Assembly (NCBI RefSeq): GCF_900100305.1
Contig: NZ_FNEY01000001.1
Location: 1-64,000, forward strand
Origin: Paracidovorax citrulli
GTDB taxonomy: Bacteria > Pseudomonadota > Gammaproteobacteria > Burkholderiales > Burkholderiaceae_C
DNA length: 64,000 nt
Direction: 5' to 3'
In this document: positions 55,442-64,000 of the stretch, in pieces
Layout of the letters: the number at the start of each line of letters is the position of its first letter
Position numbering within the stretch: position 1 is the first letter of the stretch
Notes under the pieces: generated by a model
Told to the model about the DNA's origin: nothing
The model's database searches: none
What the model saw: only the letters and a program-made list of their open reading frames with translations
Position numbers and translations under genes: made by a program

Positions 55442-56515
55442 ATGAGCATCCAGACCGACGACTTCGCCCCCGTGCCCCCGCCCAAGCGGGTGGTCTCCGC
55501 CGCCCCCACCTCCCCGCAGGAGGAGGCGCTGGAGCGCGCGCTGCGGCCCAAGCTGCTGCAGGAGTACGTCGGCCAGGCGAAGGCGCGCGAGCAGCTGGAG
55601 ATTTTCATCGGCGCCGCGCGCAAGCGCGAGGAGGCGCTCGACCACGTGCTGCTGTTCGGCCCGCCGGGCCTGGGCAAGACCACGCTCAGCCACATCATCG
55701 CGGCCGAGCTGGGCGTGAACCTGCGCCAGACCAGCGGTCCGGTGCTGGAAAAGCCCAAGGACCTGGCGGCGCTGCTCACCAATCTCGAGAAGAACGACGT
55801 CCTCTTCATCGACGAGATCCACCGCCTCTCGCCCGTGGTCGAGGAAATCCTCTACCCCGCGCTGGAGGACTACCAGATCGACATCATGATCGGCGAGGGG
55901 CCGGCGGCGCGCAGCATCAAGCTCGACCTGCAGCCCTTCACGCTGGTTGGTGCCACCACCCGCGCCGGCATGCTCACCAACCCGCTGCGCGACCGCTTCG
56001 GCATCGTCGCGCGGCTGGAGTTCTACACGCCCGAGGAGCTGTCGCGCATCGTCACGCGGTCCGCGGGGCTGCTGAACGCCCCCATCGACGCGCAGGGCGC
56101 GTTCGAGATCGCGCGCCGTTCGCGCGGCACGCCGCGCATCGCCAACCGGTTGCTGCGCCGCGTGCGCGACTACGCCGACGTGAAGGGCGACGGCCGCATC
56201 ACGCAGGACATCGCCGAGCGCGCGCTCGCCATGCTGGACGTGGATCCGCAGGGCTTCGATGTGATGGACCGCAAGCTCCTGGAGGCCGTGGTGCACCGCT
56301 TCGACGGCGGCCCGGTGGGGCTCGACAACATCGCCGCGAGCATCGGCGAGGAGCCCGGCACCATCGAGGACGTGATCGAGCCCTACCTGATCCAGCAGGG
56401 TTACCTGCAGCGCACTCCGCGCGGCCGCATCGCCACCCTCGCGGCGTTCCGGCACCTGGGCGTGGCGCCCTCGCGCCAGCACACCGACCTGTTCGGCGGG
56501 CTGCCGGCCGCCTGA
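55442..56515 (+). CDS. ruvB: Holliday junction helicase RuvB
   Basis: A 357-residue AAA+ motor: [16 protein letters not shown], Walker [12 protein letters not shown], Walker [14 protein letters not shown], sensor 1 [11 protein letters not shown], Arg finger region NPLRDRFGI, and the C-terminal winged helix ([28 protein letters not shown]). It drives branch migration with RuvA. No ruvC is seen in the window. Confidence 0.97.
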   Translation: MSIQTDDFAPVPPPKRVVSAAPTSPQEEALERALRPKLLQEYVGQAKAREQLEIFIGAARKREEALDHVLLFGPPGLGKTTLSHIIAAELGVNLRQTSGPVLEKPKDLAALLTNLEKNDVLFIDEIHRLSPVVEEILYPALEDYQIDIMIGEGPAARSIKLDLQPFTLVGATTRAGMLTNPLRDRFGIVARLEFYTPEELSRIVTRSAGLLNAPIDAQGAFEIARRSRGTPRIANRLLRRVRDYADVKGDGRITQDIAERALAMLDVDPQGFDVMDRKLLEAVVHRFDGGPVGLDNIAASIGEEPGTIEDVIEPYLIQQGYLQRTPRGRIATLAAFRHLGVAPSRQHTDLFGGLPAA

Positions 56516-56746
56516 CCGGCCGCGGACATTGCGGTGTCCGCCTTCCATCTTGGGCCCTCCCGGAGCGGGCCGCAAGCGTTCCACTTCCGGTGTTGCCGCA
56601 AGGCGTCATTCGGGGAAATCCCGTGCGTTTTGCCATGCGCCTGGTGTCTACTGGGATAACCAGCCACTATGCGATGCATTGAAAACAATGCCTTCCGCCA
56701 AGGCCGGGTTCAGAGCAATCAATGAACGGATGAGAGGGAAATCACG

Positions 56747-56913
56747 ATGGATCCGATTCTTGGACAGATCATTTTCTGGGCCACGCCGTGGACTCCGGCT
56801 TCCGGCACGCCCGCGGCACCCGTGAGCATTCCCGTCACGGGGATCACGTTGCAGCCGGGCACACGCTGAACTGCATCATCGCCACCGAAGGCATCTACCC
56901 CTCGCGCAACTGA
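56747..56913 (+). pseudogene. Broken tail-collar gene (internal deletion and frameshift)
   Basis: The ATG at 56747, with a GAGAGGG ribosome site, encodes MDPILGQIIFWATPW, the usual beginning of tail-collar (MDP) proteins, but stops after 40 codons at 56867. In another frame 56866-56913 encodes LNCIIATEGIYPSRN and a stop, the usual family ending. The collar domain between is missing. It stands at the head of two intact paralogues, where a first family member is expected. Confidence 0.7.
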
Positions 56914-57070
56914 GGGGCCGGCGCACGCGTCTTTCCGGCCCGGCCGGAGTCCGCGGCGTCCCGTCGAAACCGTTCACCCGCCCCCTTCACGGGGGGCAGC
57001 GGAGCGGTGCGTCCCGCGCCATGCGCACGGGACCACTCAAATCAATGTCCAACCGAAAGTGAGGGAAACC

Positions 57071-57682
57071 ATGGATGAAGCGTATATCGGCACCATCGTG
57101 CTGTGGGCCGGCAGCTGGGTACCGAGGAACTGGGCGCTGTGCGACGGGACGCAGCTGAATATCATGGACTACCAGGCGCTGTACTCCCTCATCGGCGTGC
57201 GCTACGGTGGCGATGCGCGCACCACGTTCAACCTCCCCGACCTGCGCAACCGGGTGCCGATGGGGCTGCAGGCGGCGTCGCAGATGCCCGGCGCCACGGG
57301 CGCGGCGTCGCAGGTCCTGACCGTGACCGGCTCCGCCACCGGCGTGATCGCCGCCAACCAGTTGCCGCCGATGAGCGGCAAGGCGTCGGTGTCCATTCCC
57401 GCGAACAACGCGCCGGTCGCGGCGAATCTCACCGACGTCCCGGGCCCCAATGCCGTGCTGGCCAAGGGTGTGGCGAGCAACTTCAGCGCGAAGATCTACA
57501 CGAGCGACGCTGCCAACACCAACCTCAAGCCCTTCGACGCGCCGGTCACCATCAGCCAGGGTTCCCCGCAGCAGCCCCTGTCGCTGCCGGTGTCGCTGTC
57601 GGGCCAGGTAAGCACCCTCCAGCCCTCGCTGACGCTGAACTTCATCATCTGCCTGCTGGGGCTGTATCCCGACCGGCCCTGA
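57071..57682 (+). CDS. Phage tail-collar domain protein 1
   Basis: A 203-residue protein of the microcystin-dependent-protein/tail-collar type. Start MDEAYIGTIVLWAGSWVPRNWALCDG, collar motif GGDARTTFNLPDLRNRVPMG, a variable Pro/Ala middle, and ending STLQPSLTLNFIICLLGLYP. No signal peptide is seen. GAGGGA precedes the ATG at 57071. Such proteins occur as tandem sets outside prophages and may be tips of phage-tail-like particles, but no tail genes are present here, so the role is unknown. Confidence 0.85.
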   Translation: MDEAYIGTIVLWAGSWVPRNWALCDGTQLNIMDYQALYSLIGVRYGGDARTTFNLPDLRNRVPMGLQAASQMPGATGAASQVLTVTGSATGVIAANQLPPMSGKASVSIPANNAPVAANLTDVPGPNAVLAKGVASNFSAKIYTSDAANTNLKPFDAPVTISQGSPQQPLSLPVSLSGQVSTLQPSLTLNFIICLLGLYPDRP

Positions 57683-57780
57683 CGGGCCGGCTGTGTCCCA
57701 TGGGCTCCGCATGCCGCCAGCGGCAGGACTGCGCCGCGGGCTGCGGAGCGTTCCAGACATCTTGAGGAAAGAGGGAAATC

Positions 57781-58395
57781 ATGGATGAGAGTTACATCGG
57801 CACCGTGCTGCTGTGGACCGCGGCCTTCGTGCCGCGCGGCTGGGCACTGTGCGACGGGTCGGTCCTGAACATCACGCAGAACCCGGCGCTGTTCGCGATC
57901 CTGGGCAACCGCTTCGGCGGCGACGGGCGCACCACCTTCCAGTTGCCCGACTTGCGCAACCGCGTTCCCATGGGCCTGCAGACGGTGGATCAGCCGCCCG
58001 GCCCGACGGGCGCCGCGTCGCATTCCGTGGTGCTCAACGGAGCGGCGGCGGGCATGGTCTCCGCCAGCCAGTTGCCGCCGGTGGGCGGCAACGTATCCCT
58101 GGGCATTCCTGCGAACAGCGCGCCGACACCGGCCAACGTGACCGATACGCCCGGTCCCGCGGTCGTGCAGTGCAAGGGGAAGGGAGGCAACTTCGACGTC
58201 AGGAAATGGACGAGCGATGCCCCGAATGCGAACCTCAAGCCGTTCGATGCCCCCGTGACCGTCGCCCCGGTGGGTGCCCAGCAGCCTCTGAGCCTGCCGG
58301 TGGCAGCGTCCGGGACGGTGGGCACGCTCCAGCCGTCGCTGACGGTGGCCTTCATCATCTGCGTGCAGGGGCTGTTTCCGCCCCGGCCCGACTGA
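57781..58395 (+). CDS. Phage tail-collar domain protein 2
   Basis: A 204-residue paralogue of the preceding gene with the same architecture: MDESYIGTVLLWTAAFVPRGWALCDG, GGDGRTTFQLPDLRNRVPMG, and TLQPSLTVAFIICVQGLFP. The two share the KPFDAPVT and QQPLSLPV segments and diverge in the middle, as after tandem duplication. GAAAGAGGG is the ribosome site. Confidence 0.85.
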   Translation: MDESYIGTVLLWTAAFVPRGWALCDGSVLNITQNPALFAILGNRFGGDGRTTFQLPDLRNRVPMGLQTVDQPPGPTGAASHSVVLNGAAAGMVSASQLPPVGGNVSLGIPANSAPTPANVTDTPGPAVVQCKGKGGNFDVRKWTSDAPNANLKPFDAPVTVAPVGAQQPLSLPVAASGTVGTLQPSLTVAFIICVQGLFPPRPD

Positions 58396-58403
58396 GCCCG
58401 CCC

Positions 58404-59582
58404 TCAGGTCACCGCGCCCCGGGCGTCCACGCGCAGGATGCGCTCGACCACGCCGTGCGCGAGCCCGCCGCGCACGCCGATGAGGTGGCCGTGGAGGTTC
58501 ACCGTCGGGTCGCAGTGGCCGGGGATGAGCCAGAGCATGCGGCCGATGGCGGGCAGCCGGGCACGGAGGCTGTCCGCGAACAGCAGGCCGTGCTCGTCGC
58601 CGCCGTTGGCGTAGCGCAGCGCACGTTCAGGCGGCAGGAAGGCGACCTGCGGCAGCCCCGAATCGATGGCGTGGCTCTTGTGGCCCGCATCGCAGACGGC
58701 GTGCGTGTCGCGGCTGGAGATGACCTGGGTCTTGATGAACAGCGCATGCTCGAAAGCCGGCTGCGCGGGCTCGCGCTCGTTGGCCGCGTAGTCCGCGTCC
58801 ATGAACAGGAAGGAGCCGGCCTGCAGCTCGCCGTACACGCCGCTCGCGGCCTCGTGCACCAGGGTGCCCGTGCCCGCGCCGGTGACGAGGGGGACGGGCA
58901 GGCCCGCCGCCTGGATGGCATCGCGCGTGGCGCGGGCCGCCTCCACCGCTGCGGCGACCGCGTCGCGCCGTTCGGCCGCGCCGCGCAGGTGCTGGGCCTG
59001 GCCATGGTAGGCATGCAGGCCGGCGAAGCGCAGCCGGGCATGGCCGGCGACCGCCTGCGCGAGCGGCACGGCCGCCCCGCCCGGCGGCACGCCGCAGCGG
59101 CCCTGGCCGACGTCGATCTCCACGAACACGTCGATGCCGGCATCCGCGCCCGCACCCTCCATGGCTTCGGCCAGGCGGCCGATGCCTTCCAGGCTGTCCA
59201 CGGCGATCGCGAGGCGCCCGCCCATGCCGGCGAGCTGCCGTGCCAGGCGCGCCACGCGCAGCAGCTTGGCCGGCGCGATCACCTCGTTGCTGATGTAGAT
59301 GTCCGTCACGCCGCCGGCGGCGAGCGCCTCGGCCTCCGAGACCTTCTGCACGCAGGCGCCGCCGGCACCGGCCTGCTGCAGGCGCAGCGCCAGTTCGGCG
59401 CACTTGTGCATCTTCGCGTGCGGGCGCCAGCGTACCTGGTGCTTGCGCGCGAACTCGGCCATGCGCTGGATGTTGCGCTCCATGGCGTCGAGGTCCACGA
59501 CCGCGGCGGGGGTGTCGATCAGGTCCACCCGCTGGCCGATGGTGGCGTGCAGTGCGGCGGCGGCGTCAGGCATGGTTTTCAT
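58404..59582 (-). CDS. DSD1-family PLP enzyme (D-threonine aldolase/D-serine dehydratase type)
   Basis: A 392-residue fold-III PLP enzyme. IDTPAAVVDLDAMERNIQRM, the PLP Lys in RWRPHAKMHK, SNEVIAPAKL, VFVEIDVGQGRCGV, and the C-terminal zinc-site candidate WLIPGHCDPTVNLH match D-threonine aldolases, 3-hydroxy-D-aspartate aldolases and eukaryotic-type D-serine dehydratases. Which reaction it performs is not decidable by eye. The first ATG (59582) lies 12 bases after GAGGAC; the next is three codons on. It overlaps the phosphatase gene by 17 bases. Confidence 0.87.
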   Translation of the reverse strand: MKTMPDAAAALHATIGQRVDLIDTPAAVVDLDAMERNIQRMAEFARKHQVRWRPHAKMHKCAELALRLQQAGAGGACVQKVSEAEALAAGGVTDIYISNEVIAPAKLLRVARLARQLAGMGGRLAIAVDSLEGIGRLAEAMEGAGADAGIDVFVEIDVGQGRCGVPPGGAAVPLAQAVAGHARLRFAGLHAYHGQAQHLRGAAERRDAVAAAVEAARATRDAIQAAGLPVPLVTGAGTGTLVHEAASGVYGELQAGSFLFMDADYAANEREPAQPAFEHALFIKTQVISSRDTHAVCDAGHKSHAIDSGLPQVAFLPPERALRYANGGDEHGLLFADSLRARLPAIGRMLWLIPGHCDPTVNLHGHLIGVRGGLAHGVVERILRVDARGAVT

Positions 59583-60207
59583 CGCGGGCGGCGTCCTCGA
59601 GGTGCTGCGTGTCGGCCCAGCCCACCAGGGTGAGTCCGTCTTCGGTCCAGAGCAGCCGGTTGATGGCGGCGTTGGCCAGGAGCCAGGTGCGCGGTGCCTG
59701 CAGTTCCTGGCCGGTGGCGGCGCGGTAGAGCACGTCCATCACGCCGCCGTGCGCCACGAGCACGATGAGTTCGCCCGGGTGCTGCCGGGCGAGGGCGTGC
59801 GTGGCGGCGGTGATGCGTTCGCGGAAGGCCAGCAGCGATTCGCCGCCCTCGGGCTCGAACTGCGGGTCGCGCTGCCGCCAGCGGCGGGCCTGCTCGGGCA
59901 GCTCGGCCTCGATCTCGCGGAAGGTGCGCCCCTCCATGAGGCCGAACGCGCGTTCGCGCAACCGAACGTCGGTGGCCAGGGGCGCGCCCGTGGCGTCGGC
60001 CACGGCCTGGGCCGTGGCATGGGCGCGCCGCAGGTCGCTGGCGTAGATCGCGGCCACGGGCTCGTCCGCGAGCGCCCGGCCCAGTTGCCGGGCCTGCCAG
60101 AGGCCGGTGTCGTTCAGGGGAATGTCGAGGTGGCCCTGGATGCGCGTGTCCACGTTCCAGGCGGTCTCTCCATGGCGGATGGCGATGATGCGGGTGGCTT
60201 GCTGCAT
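59566..60207 (-). CDS. Histidine phosphatase family protein
   Basis: A 213-residue phosphoglycerate-mutase-like phosphatase: RHGETAWN with the phospho-His, NDTGLWQARQLG, ASDLRRAHATAQ, ERAFGLMEGRTFREIE and the second catalytic LVAHGGVMDVL. It may be a small-molecule phosphatase (GpmB/CobC/PhoE-type); the substrate is open. The ATG at 60207 begins at the motif. It lies 22 bases after the lipoprotein gene and overlaps the PLP-enzyme gene. Confidence 0.9.
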   Translation of the reverse strand: MQQATRIIAIRHGETAWNVDTRIQGHLDIPLNDTGLWQARQLGRALADEPVAAIYASDLRRAHATAQAVADATGAPLATDVRLRERAFGLMEGRTFREIEAELPEQARRWRQRDPQFEPEGGESLLAFRERITAATHALARQHPGELIVLVAHGGVMDVLYRAATGQELQAPRTWLLANAAINRLLWTEDGLTLVGWADTQHLEDAARDENHA

Positions 60208-60229
60208 GCGGTGACGGGACTGCCCCGGT

Positions 60230-60931
60230 TCAGGGGGCCACGACCACTCCCGGCGTGGCGGGCGTGGTGGCGGCCGGGGCGGCGGTCGCGGGGCCCGTGC
60301 CCGCCGGCGCGAACGTGGTGCGCACCTGGCGCGGCCCGGCGGGGGGCGCCGGGAATCCGGTGAGCGCGGCATCGAACAGGATGCCGAAGATGGCCGGATC
60401 GTTCACCCAGACATCCTCATAGACGGCCGATGTTTCGTAGAGGATCTTCTGCGTGCCCGCGTCGCGCAGAACCAGGCTGGCCTCGCGGCGGTAGAGCGTG
60501 GGCGGGCGGTCCATCATCCAGCCGGTGCCCATGCCCAGCCCCCATCCGCCGCGGCCGCCCCAGCCCAGCCCCCATCCCCAGCCGGGATAGGCGGGGCCGT
60601 AGTAGGGCCAGGAGGCGGGCCAGGTGGTGCTGGCGCTGGCGCCGATCTGCAGCACCAGCCGGGCGTTGGCGTCGTCGCGCTGCAGTCCCACGCGCGCGAG
60701 CGACTGCTGGGCCAGCGCCTCGATGGGCGCGAACTGCGCGGCCTGGGCCTGCTGCGAGGGCAGGCGTTCCAGGCGATAGGTGGGCGGGGAGGGCAGCCCC
60801 GGCAGGGTGGAATAGGTGGACACGGTGCTGTCCACCGTGCGGGTGGTGGCGCAGCCGGCCAGCACGGCGGCGGCCAGCAGCAGCCCGAGGCTGCGGAAGA
60901 GCCGGGGCAGCCCGGCGGTGGTGGCGTTCAT
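60230..60931 (-). CDS. DUF4136-type lipoprotein
   Basis: A 233-residue lipoprotein: signal GLLLAAAVLAGC with lipid Cys26, then a DUF4136-like domain (STYSTLPGLPSPPTYRLERLPSQ; RLVLQIGASASTTWPA), a Gly/Trp/Tyr-rich loop (about 112-140), LYRREASLVLRDAGTQKILYETSAV, and a Pro/Ala-rich tail. It is presumably on the periplasmic side of the outer membrane. Function is unknown for this family. Confidence 0.82.
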   Translation of the reverse strand: MNATTAGLPRLFRSLGLLLAAAVLAGCATTRTVDSTVSTYSTLPGLPSPPTYRLERLPSQQAQAAQFAPIEALAQQSLARVGLQRDDANARLVLQIGASASTTWPASWPYYGPAYPGWGWGLGWGGRGGWGLGMGTGWMMDRPPTLYRREASLVLRDAGTQKILYETSAVYEDVWVNDPAIFGILFDAALTGFPAPPAGPRQVRTTFAPAGTGPATAAPAATTPATPGVVVAP

Positions 60932-60997
60932 GGGCGGTCTCCTGGAATCCGGTACGAAGGGGAGGGCTTCACGGGTCGCTCGGAGGGCCGCGGCGTG

Positions 60998-61930
60998 TCA
61001 GGAAATCTGCACCACCTGCAGGCCCGGCACGGCGGGCGCCGGGGGGAACTCCTCGGCGTCGAAGGCCTTGTCGCCGTCGTCGCTCGCGATGCCCGTGGCC
61101 TTCAGATGCTGGAAGTCGTGCAGCGTTCCATCCATCAGGTGCGACGGCACGATGTTCTGCAGCGCGTTGAACATGTTGTCCACGCGGCCGGGGAAGCGCT
61201 TGTCCCAGTCGCGCAGCATCTCGCCCACCTGCTTGCGCTGCAGGTTCTCCTGGCTGCCGCAGAGGTTGCACGGGATGATCGGGAACTGCCGCTGCTGGGC
61301 CCACCGCGTGGTGTCCTTCTCGGGCACGTAGGCCAGCGGGCGGATCACCACGTGGCGGCCGTCGTCGCTGACGAGCTTCGGGGGCATGGCCTTCATCTTG
61401 CCGCCGAAGAACATGTTGAGCAGCAGCGTCTGCAGGATGTCGTCGCGGTGGTGGCCCAGCGCGATCTTGGTGCAGCCCAGCTCGTCGGCCACGCGGTAGA
61501 GGATGCCGCGGCGCAGCCGGCTGCACAGGCCGCAGGTGGTCTTGCCTTCGGGCACCACCCGCTTGACGATGCTGTAGGTGTCCTGGTTCTCGATGTGGAA
61601 GGGCACGCCGGTGGCGGCCAGGTACTCGGGCAGGATGTGCTCCGGGAAGCCCGGCTGCTTCTGGTCGAGGTTCACGGCCACCAGGTCGAAATGGATGGGC
61701 GCGCGCTTCTGCAGCTTGATGAGGATGTCCAGCAGGGTGTAGCTGTCCTTGCCGCCGGACATGCACACCATGACCTTGTCGCCCTCCTCGATCATGCGGT
61801 AATCGACGATGGCGCGGCCGACCTCGCGGCACAGGCGCTTCTCGAGCTTGTGCGCCTCGCGTTCGATCCGGGCCTGCGCGGGGCGGGAGGCGTCGGCGGT
61901 CCAGTCGGTGTCTTGTGGCAGGGCGGTCAT
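60998..61930 (-). CDS. ttcA: tRNA 2-thiocytidine biosynthesis protein TtcA
   Basis: A 310-residue Fe-S enzyme that thiolates C32 of some tRNAs. The PP-loop [11 protein letters not shown], CxxC pairs in [12 protein letters not shown] and [14 protein letters not shown], and [19 protein letters not shown] are diagnostic. The ATG at 61930 follows CTCCC/GGAG-type sequence; the frame extends 34 codons upstream without family similarity. It diverges from the sensor kinase gene over 161 bases. Confidence 0.96.
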   Translation of the reverse strand: MTALPQDTDWTADASRPAQARIEREAHKLEKRLCREVGRAIVDYRMIEEGDKVMVCMSGGKDSYTLLDILIKLQKRAPIHFDLVAVNLDQKQPGFPEHILPEYLAATGVPFHIENQDTYSIVKRVVPEGKTTCGLCSRLRRGILYRVADELGCTKIALGHHRDDILQTLLLNMFFGGKMKAMPPKLVSDDGRHVVIRPLAYVPEKDTTRWAQQRQFPIIPCNLCGSQENLQRKQVGEMLRDWDKRFPGRVDNMFNALQNIVPSHLMDGTLHDFQHLKATGIASDDGDKAFDAEEFPPAPAVPGLQVVQIS

Positions 61931-62091
61931 GGGAGGGAGACAATCGGGTCCGCGGAAGCAGGAAGGGCACGCGCGGGCTGCGCGGTGCTTCCCGCTTCCG
62001 CTCGGCGCCGCCGTGCGGCGGCGCCCGTTCAAGGGGCGGGGGACCGCCGATTTTACGGCGGGAACGCATTTCCGGGACGGATGGAAGGCGC

Positions 62092-63528
62092 ATGGGAACA
62101 GGCAAGGACGTATTTCGCGGAGCCCCGCCGGACGGCGCGTCCGCGGCCGGCGCGGCGGACCCCGCGGCCCGCCTGCGCACGAAGATCGTGGCGCTGGCGG
62201 TGGTGCCGCTGCTCGTCACCCTGGCGCTGGTGACGGCCCTGGTGCGCCACCAGGCGCAGGACCTCGCGCGGCGCGAGCGCGCCCTGGTGGAGCAGTCGTA
62301 CCTGCAGCAGCGCCGCAGCGAGCTGCGCAGCTACGTGGACCTGGCGGTGAGCACCGTGCGGCCGCTCTACGAGGCGGGCGGCGACGACCCGAAGGCGCGG
62401 GAAGAGGCGATGCGCCGCCTGGCCGCGCTGGACTACGGCAGCGACGGCTACTTCTTCGTCTACAACATGCAGGGCCGCTCCCTCATGCACTCGCGCCAGC
62501 CGGAACTGGTGGGCAGGATGCTGTGGGACCTGCGCGATCCCCAGGGGCGGCCGACCATCCAGCAGCTCATCGCGCAGGCGCAGGCCGGCGGCGGCTTCGT
62601 GGAGTATTCCTGGCCCAAGCCTTCCCTCGGCGGGCAGCTCGCGCCGAAACTGGGCTACGTGATCGCCCTGCCGCACTGGAACTGGATGGTGGGCACGGGG
62701 CTGTACCTGGACGACATCGAGGCCACGCAGGCCGGCCTGGAGCGCCAGGTGGGCTCCAACGTGGGCACCACGATGTGGTGGATCGCGGGGTTCGCCGCCC
62801 TGGGCTTCGCGGCGATCAGCGCCTGCGGGCTGCTGCTCAACCTCAGCGAGCACCGCCTGTCGGAGGCCCGCCTGCGCCTGCTCGCGCGCCGTGTGGTGCA
62901 GTCGCAGGAGGAGGAGCGCGGCCACCTGGCGCGCGAACTGCACGACGGCACCAGCCAGACCCTGGTCTCCGCCAAGCTGCTCATCGAGTCGGCGGTGGAG
63001 GAGATCGAGCGCGAGCGCCCGGCGCCGGCCACCCTCGGCACCGCGCTCCAGCACCTCAACGAGGCCCTGGGCGAGGTGCGGCGCCTGTCGCACGAGCTGC
63101 GCCCGGCGCTGCTGGACACCCTGGGCCTGCCCGCCGCGCTGGAGCACCTGGCCCGCGCCTTCGGCGAACATGGCCCGGTGGCGGCCTCCGCCGACGTGGC
63201 CCAGCCGCCGGGTCCGCTGCCGCAGGACGTCACCACCGCGCTGTTCCGCGTCGCCCAGGAGGCGCTCACCAATGTGCGCAAGCATGCGCAGGCGCGGCAG
63301 GTGCACGTGACGCTGGAATGCGTGGGCGGCGGCGTGCAGCTGGAGGTGCGCGACGACGGGCGGGGCTTCGATCCCGCGGCGCTGCAGCACGATCCGCGGC
63401 GCGGCATCGGCCTGCGCAACATGCACGAGCGCATGGCGGCCATCGGCGGCCGGCTGCAGGTGCGTTCGGGCGCGGGCGGCACGCGCGTGGTGGCCGAGGT
63501 GCCCGCGGATAGGATGGAGCCCGCATGA
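62092..63528 (+). CDS. Cache-domain NarL-type sensor histidine kinase
   Basis: A 478-residue membrane kinase. Membrane segment 36-58, a periplasmic single-Cache domain (about 60-215; [28 protein letters not shown]... [15 protein letters not shown]), membrane segment about 225-247, HisKA_3 with the phospho-His in [17 protein letters not shown], and HATPase ([34 protein letters not shown]). The YFFVYN...[10 protein letters not shown] pattern is typical of sCache_2 domains sensing small carboxylates. The start at 62092 has a GGAAGG site. Its stop overlaps the regulator gene by four bases. Confidence 0.92.
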   Translation: MGTGKDVFRGAPPDGASAAGAADPAARLRTKIVALAVVPLLVTLALVTALVRHQAQDLARRERALVEQSYLQQRRSELRSYVDLAVSTVRPLYEAGGDDPKAREEAMRRLAALDYGSDGYFFVYNMQGRSLMHSRQPELVGRMLWDLRDPQGRPTIQQLIAQAQAGGGFVEYSWPKPSLGGQLAPKLGYVIALPHWNWMVGTGLYLDDIEATQAGLERQVGSNVGTTMWWIAGFAALGFAAISACGLLLNLSEHRLSEARLRLLARRVVQSQEEERGHLARELHDGTSQTLVSAKLLIESAVEEIERERPAPATLGTALQHLNEALGEVRRLSHELRPALLDTLGLPAALEHLARAFGEHGPVAASADVAQPPGPLPQDVTTALFRVAQEALTNVRKHAQARQVHVTLECVGGGVQLEVRDDGRGFDPAALQHDPRRGIGLRNMHERMAAIGGRLQVRSGAGGTRVVAEVPADRMEPA

Positions 63529-64000
63529 CCGCTGCTGCCATCGCTCCGCTGGAGCGTCCCGTCCGCCTGTTCCTCGTCGATGACCATGCCCTGGTGCGCG
63601 ACGGCCTGCGCGCGCGCCTGGGCAGCCTGCCCTGGGTGGCGATCGTGGGCGAGGCCTCGGGCGCGGAAGAGGCCGGACCGCTGATCGCGCGGCTGGCGCC
63701 CGGCATCGTCCTCATGGACGTGGGCATGAAGGACGTGAGCGGCCTGGACTTCGCCGCCCGCCTGCTGGCCGGCGACGGCGCCCCGCGGGTACTCATGCTG
63801 AGCATGTACGACAACCCCGAGTACGTGCAGCGCGCCCTGCAGGTGGGCGCCAGCGGGTACGTGCTCAAGGACGCGCCGGCGTCCGAGCTGGTCGCGGCGC
63901 TGGAGGCGGTGGCCGCGGGAGGCACCTTCCTCAGCCCGGCCGTGTCGCAGCGGCTCTTCCGCAACCAGGCCCCCAAGCCGCTGCTCACCCCGCGCGAGAG
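63525..64000 (+). CDS. LuxR/NarL-family response regulator (3' end beyond window)
   Basis: The first 158 residues are seen; the gene runs off the right edge. The receiver domain (RLFLVDDHALVRDGLRARL, phospho-Asp in VLMDVGMKDVSG, SMYDNPEYVQRALQVGASGYVLKDA) is complete, and LLTPRE marks the start of the helix-turn-helix output domain. The ATG overlaps the kinase stop (ATGA), so the two form a cognate pair. Confidence 0.93.
   Translation, partial: MTAAAIAPLERPVRLFLVDDHALVRDGLRARLGSLPWVAIVGEASGAEEAGPLIARLAPGIVLMDVGMKDVSGLDFAARLLAGDGAPRVLMLSMYDNPEYVQRALQVGASGYVLKDAPASELVAALEAVAAGGTFLSPAVSQRLFRNQAPKPLLTPRE

Noticed and set aside
56529-56825. A 98-codon frame over the decayed tail-collar gene
   Set aside because: It has no ribosome site and crosses the well-placed MDP start in another frame; the composition is shadow-like.
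57071-58395. A prophage
   Set aside because: Only tail-collar proteins are present, with no integrase, capsid, portal or lysis genes nearby.

Overview
The window is GC-rich DNA (about 70% GC by eye) with short intergenic gaps, many ATGA/GTGA-type overlaps and a gene content typical of Comamonadaceae. An IPTL-CTERM/exosortase H pair, Bug-type binding proteins, an Rhs/PAAR gene and a well-formed plant-inducible-promoter (PIP) box make a plant-associated Acidovorax the best guess. This is inference from gene content, not a database match.

Layout. 1-12.6 kb: the 5' end of a PAAR-Rhs gene runs off the left edge; then exosortase H (xrtH) and its membrane partner, an OprB-like porin, a hybrid histidine kinase with an orphan sugar-type binding protein, a 1227-residue DUF11-repeat surface protein carrying the IPTL sorting signal that XrtH recognises, and an OmpR-type regulator whose last codons lie in a dispersed repeat. 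12.8-16 kb: a three-gene set (metallophosphoesterase, Ser/Thr kinase fused to a universal-stress domain, SrkA-like kinase). 16.5-24.2 kb: the peroxide pair ohrR-ohr with a perfect operator, then an aromatic meta-cleavage-type lower pathway (aldolase, hydratase, FAH hydrolase, amidohydrolase, RidA, Bug protein) with a divergent flavin reductase and IclR regulator. 24.2-28.2 kb: 3-hydroxybutyryl-CoA dehydrogenase, a NodIJ-like ABC exporter, purT. 28.5-35.3 kb: a subtilase-like protein without a recognisable catalytic Asp, an HscC chaperone translationally coupled to a J-domain/TonB fusion, and a candidate type III effector driven by a PIP box. 35.3-42 kb: fruR and the divergent fruBKA operon with paired operators. 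42-49.5 kb: a candidate amidase effector and periplasmic partner, a diguanylate cyclase, amn, dbpA, a CDF transporter, dtd, ybeY. 49.6-51.7 kb: an accessory module (DUF6402-like protein plus two duplicated small anchored proteins) set between ybeY and phoH and bounded by near-identical 29-bp repeats. 51.8-64 kb: phoH, ruvA, a lipoprotein protease with three C-terminal repeats, ruvB, a tandem tail-collar gene family with one broken member, a D-amino-acid PLP enzyme, a histidine phosphatase, a DUF4136 lipoprotein, ttcA, and a Cache-sensor/LuxR two-component system that leaves the right edge.

The strongest leads are (i) the PIP-box-driven candidate effector at 34171-35220; (ii) the 49.6-51.7 kb module, in which the C-terminal tail of the large protein is present three times, each of the first two copies followed by a paralogous small gene, a pattern resembling displaced effector tails with stacked immunity genes; (iii) the HscC plus J-domain/TonB fusion, which would join a cytoplasmic Hsp70 system to a periplasmic TonB-like domain across one membrane segment; and (iv) the amidase/periplasmic-protein pair at 42.1-43.1 kb. 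No tRNA, rRNA, CRISPR array or transposase gene was seen.
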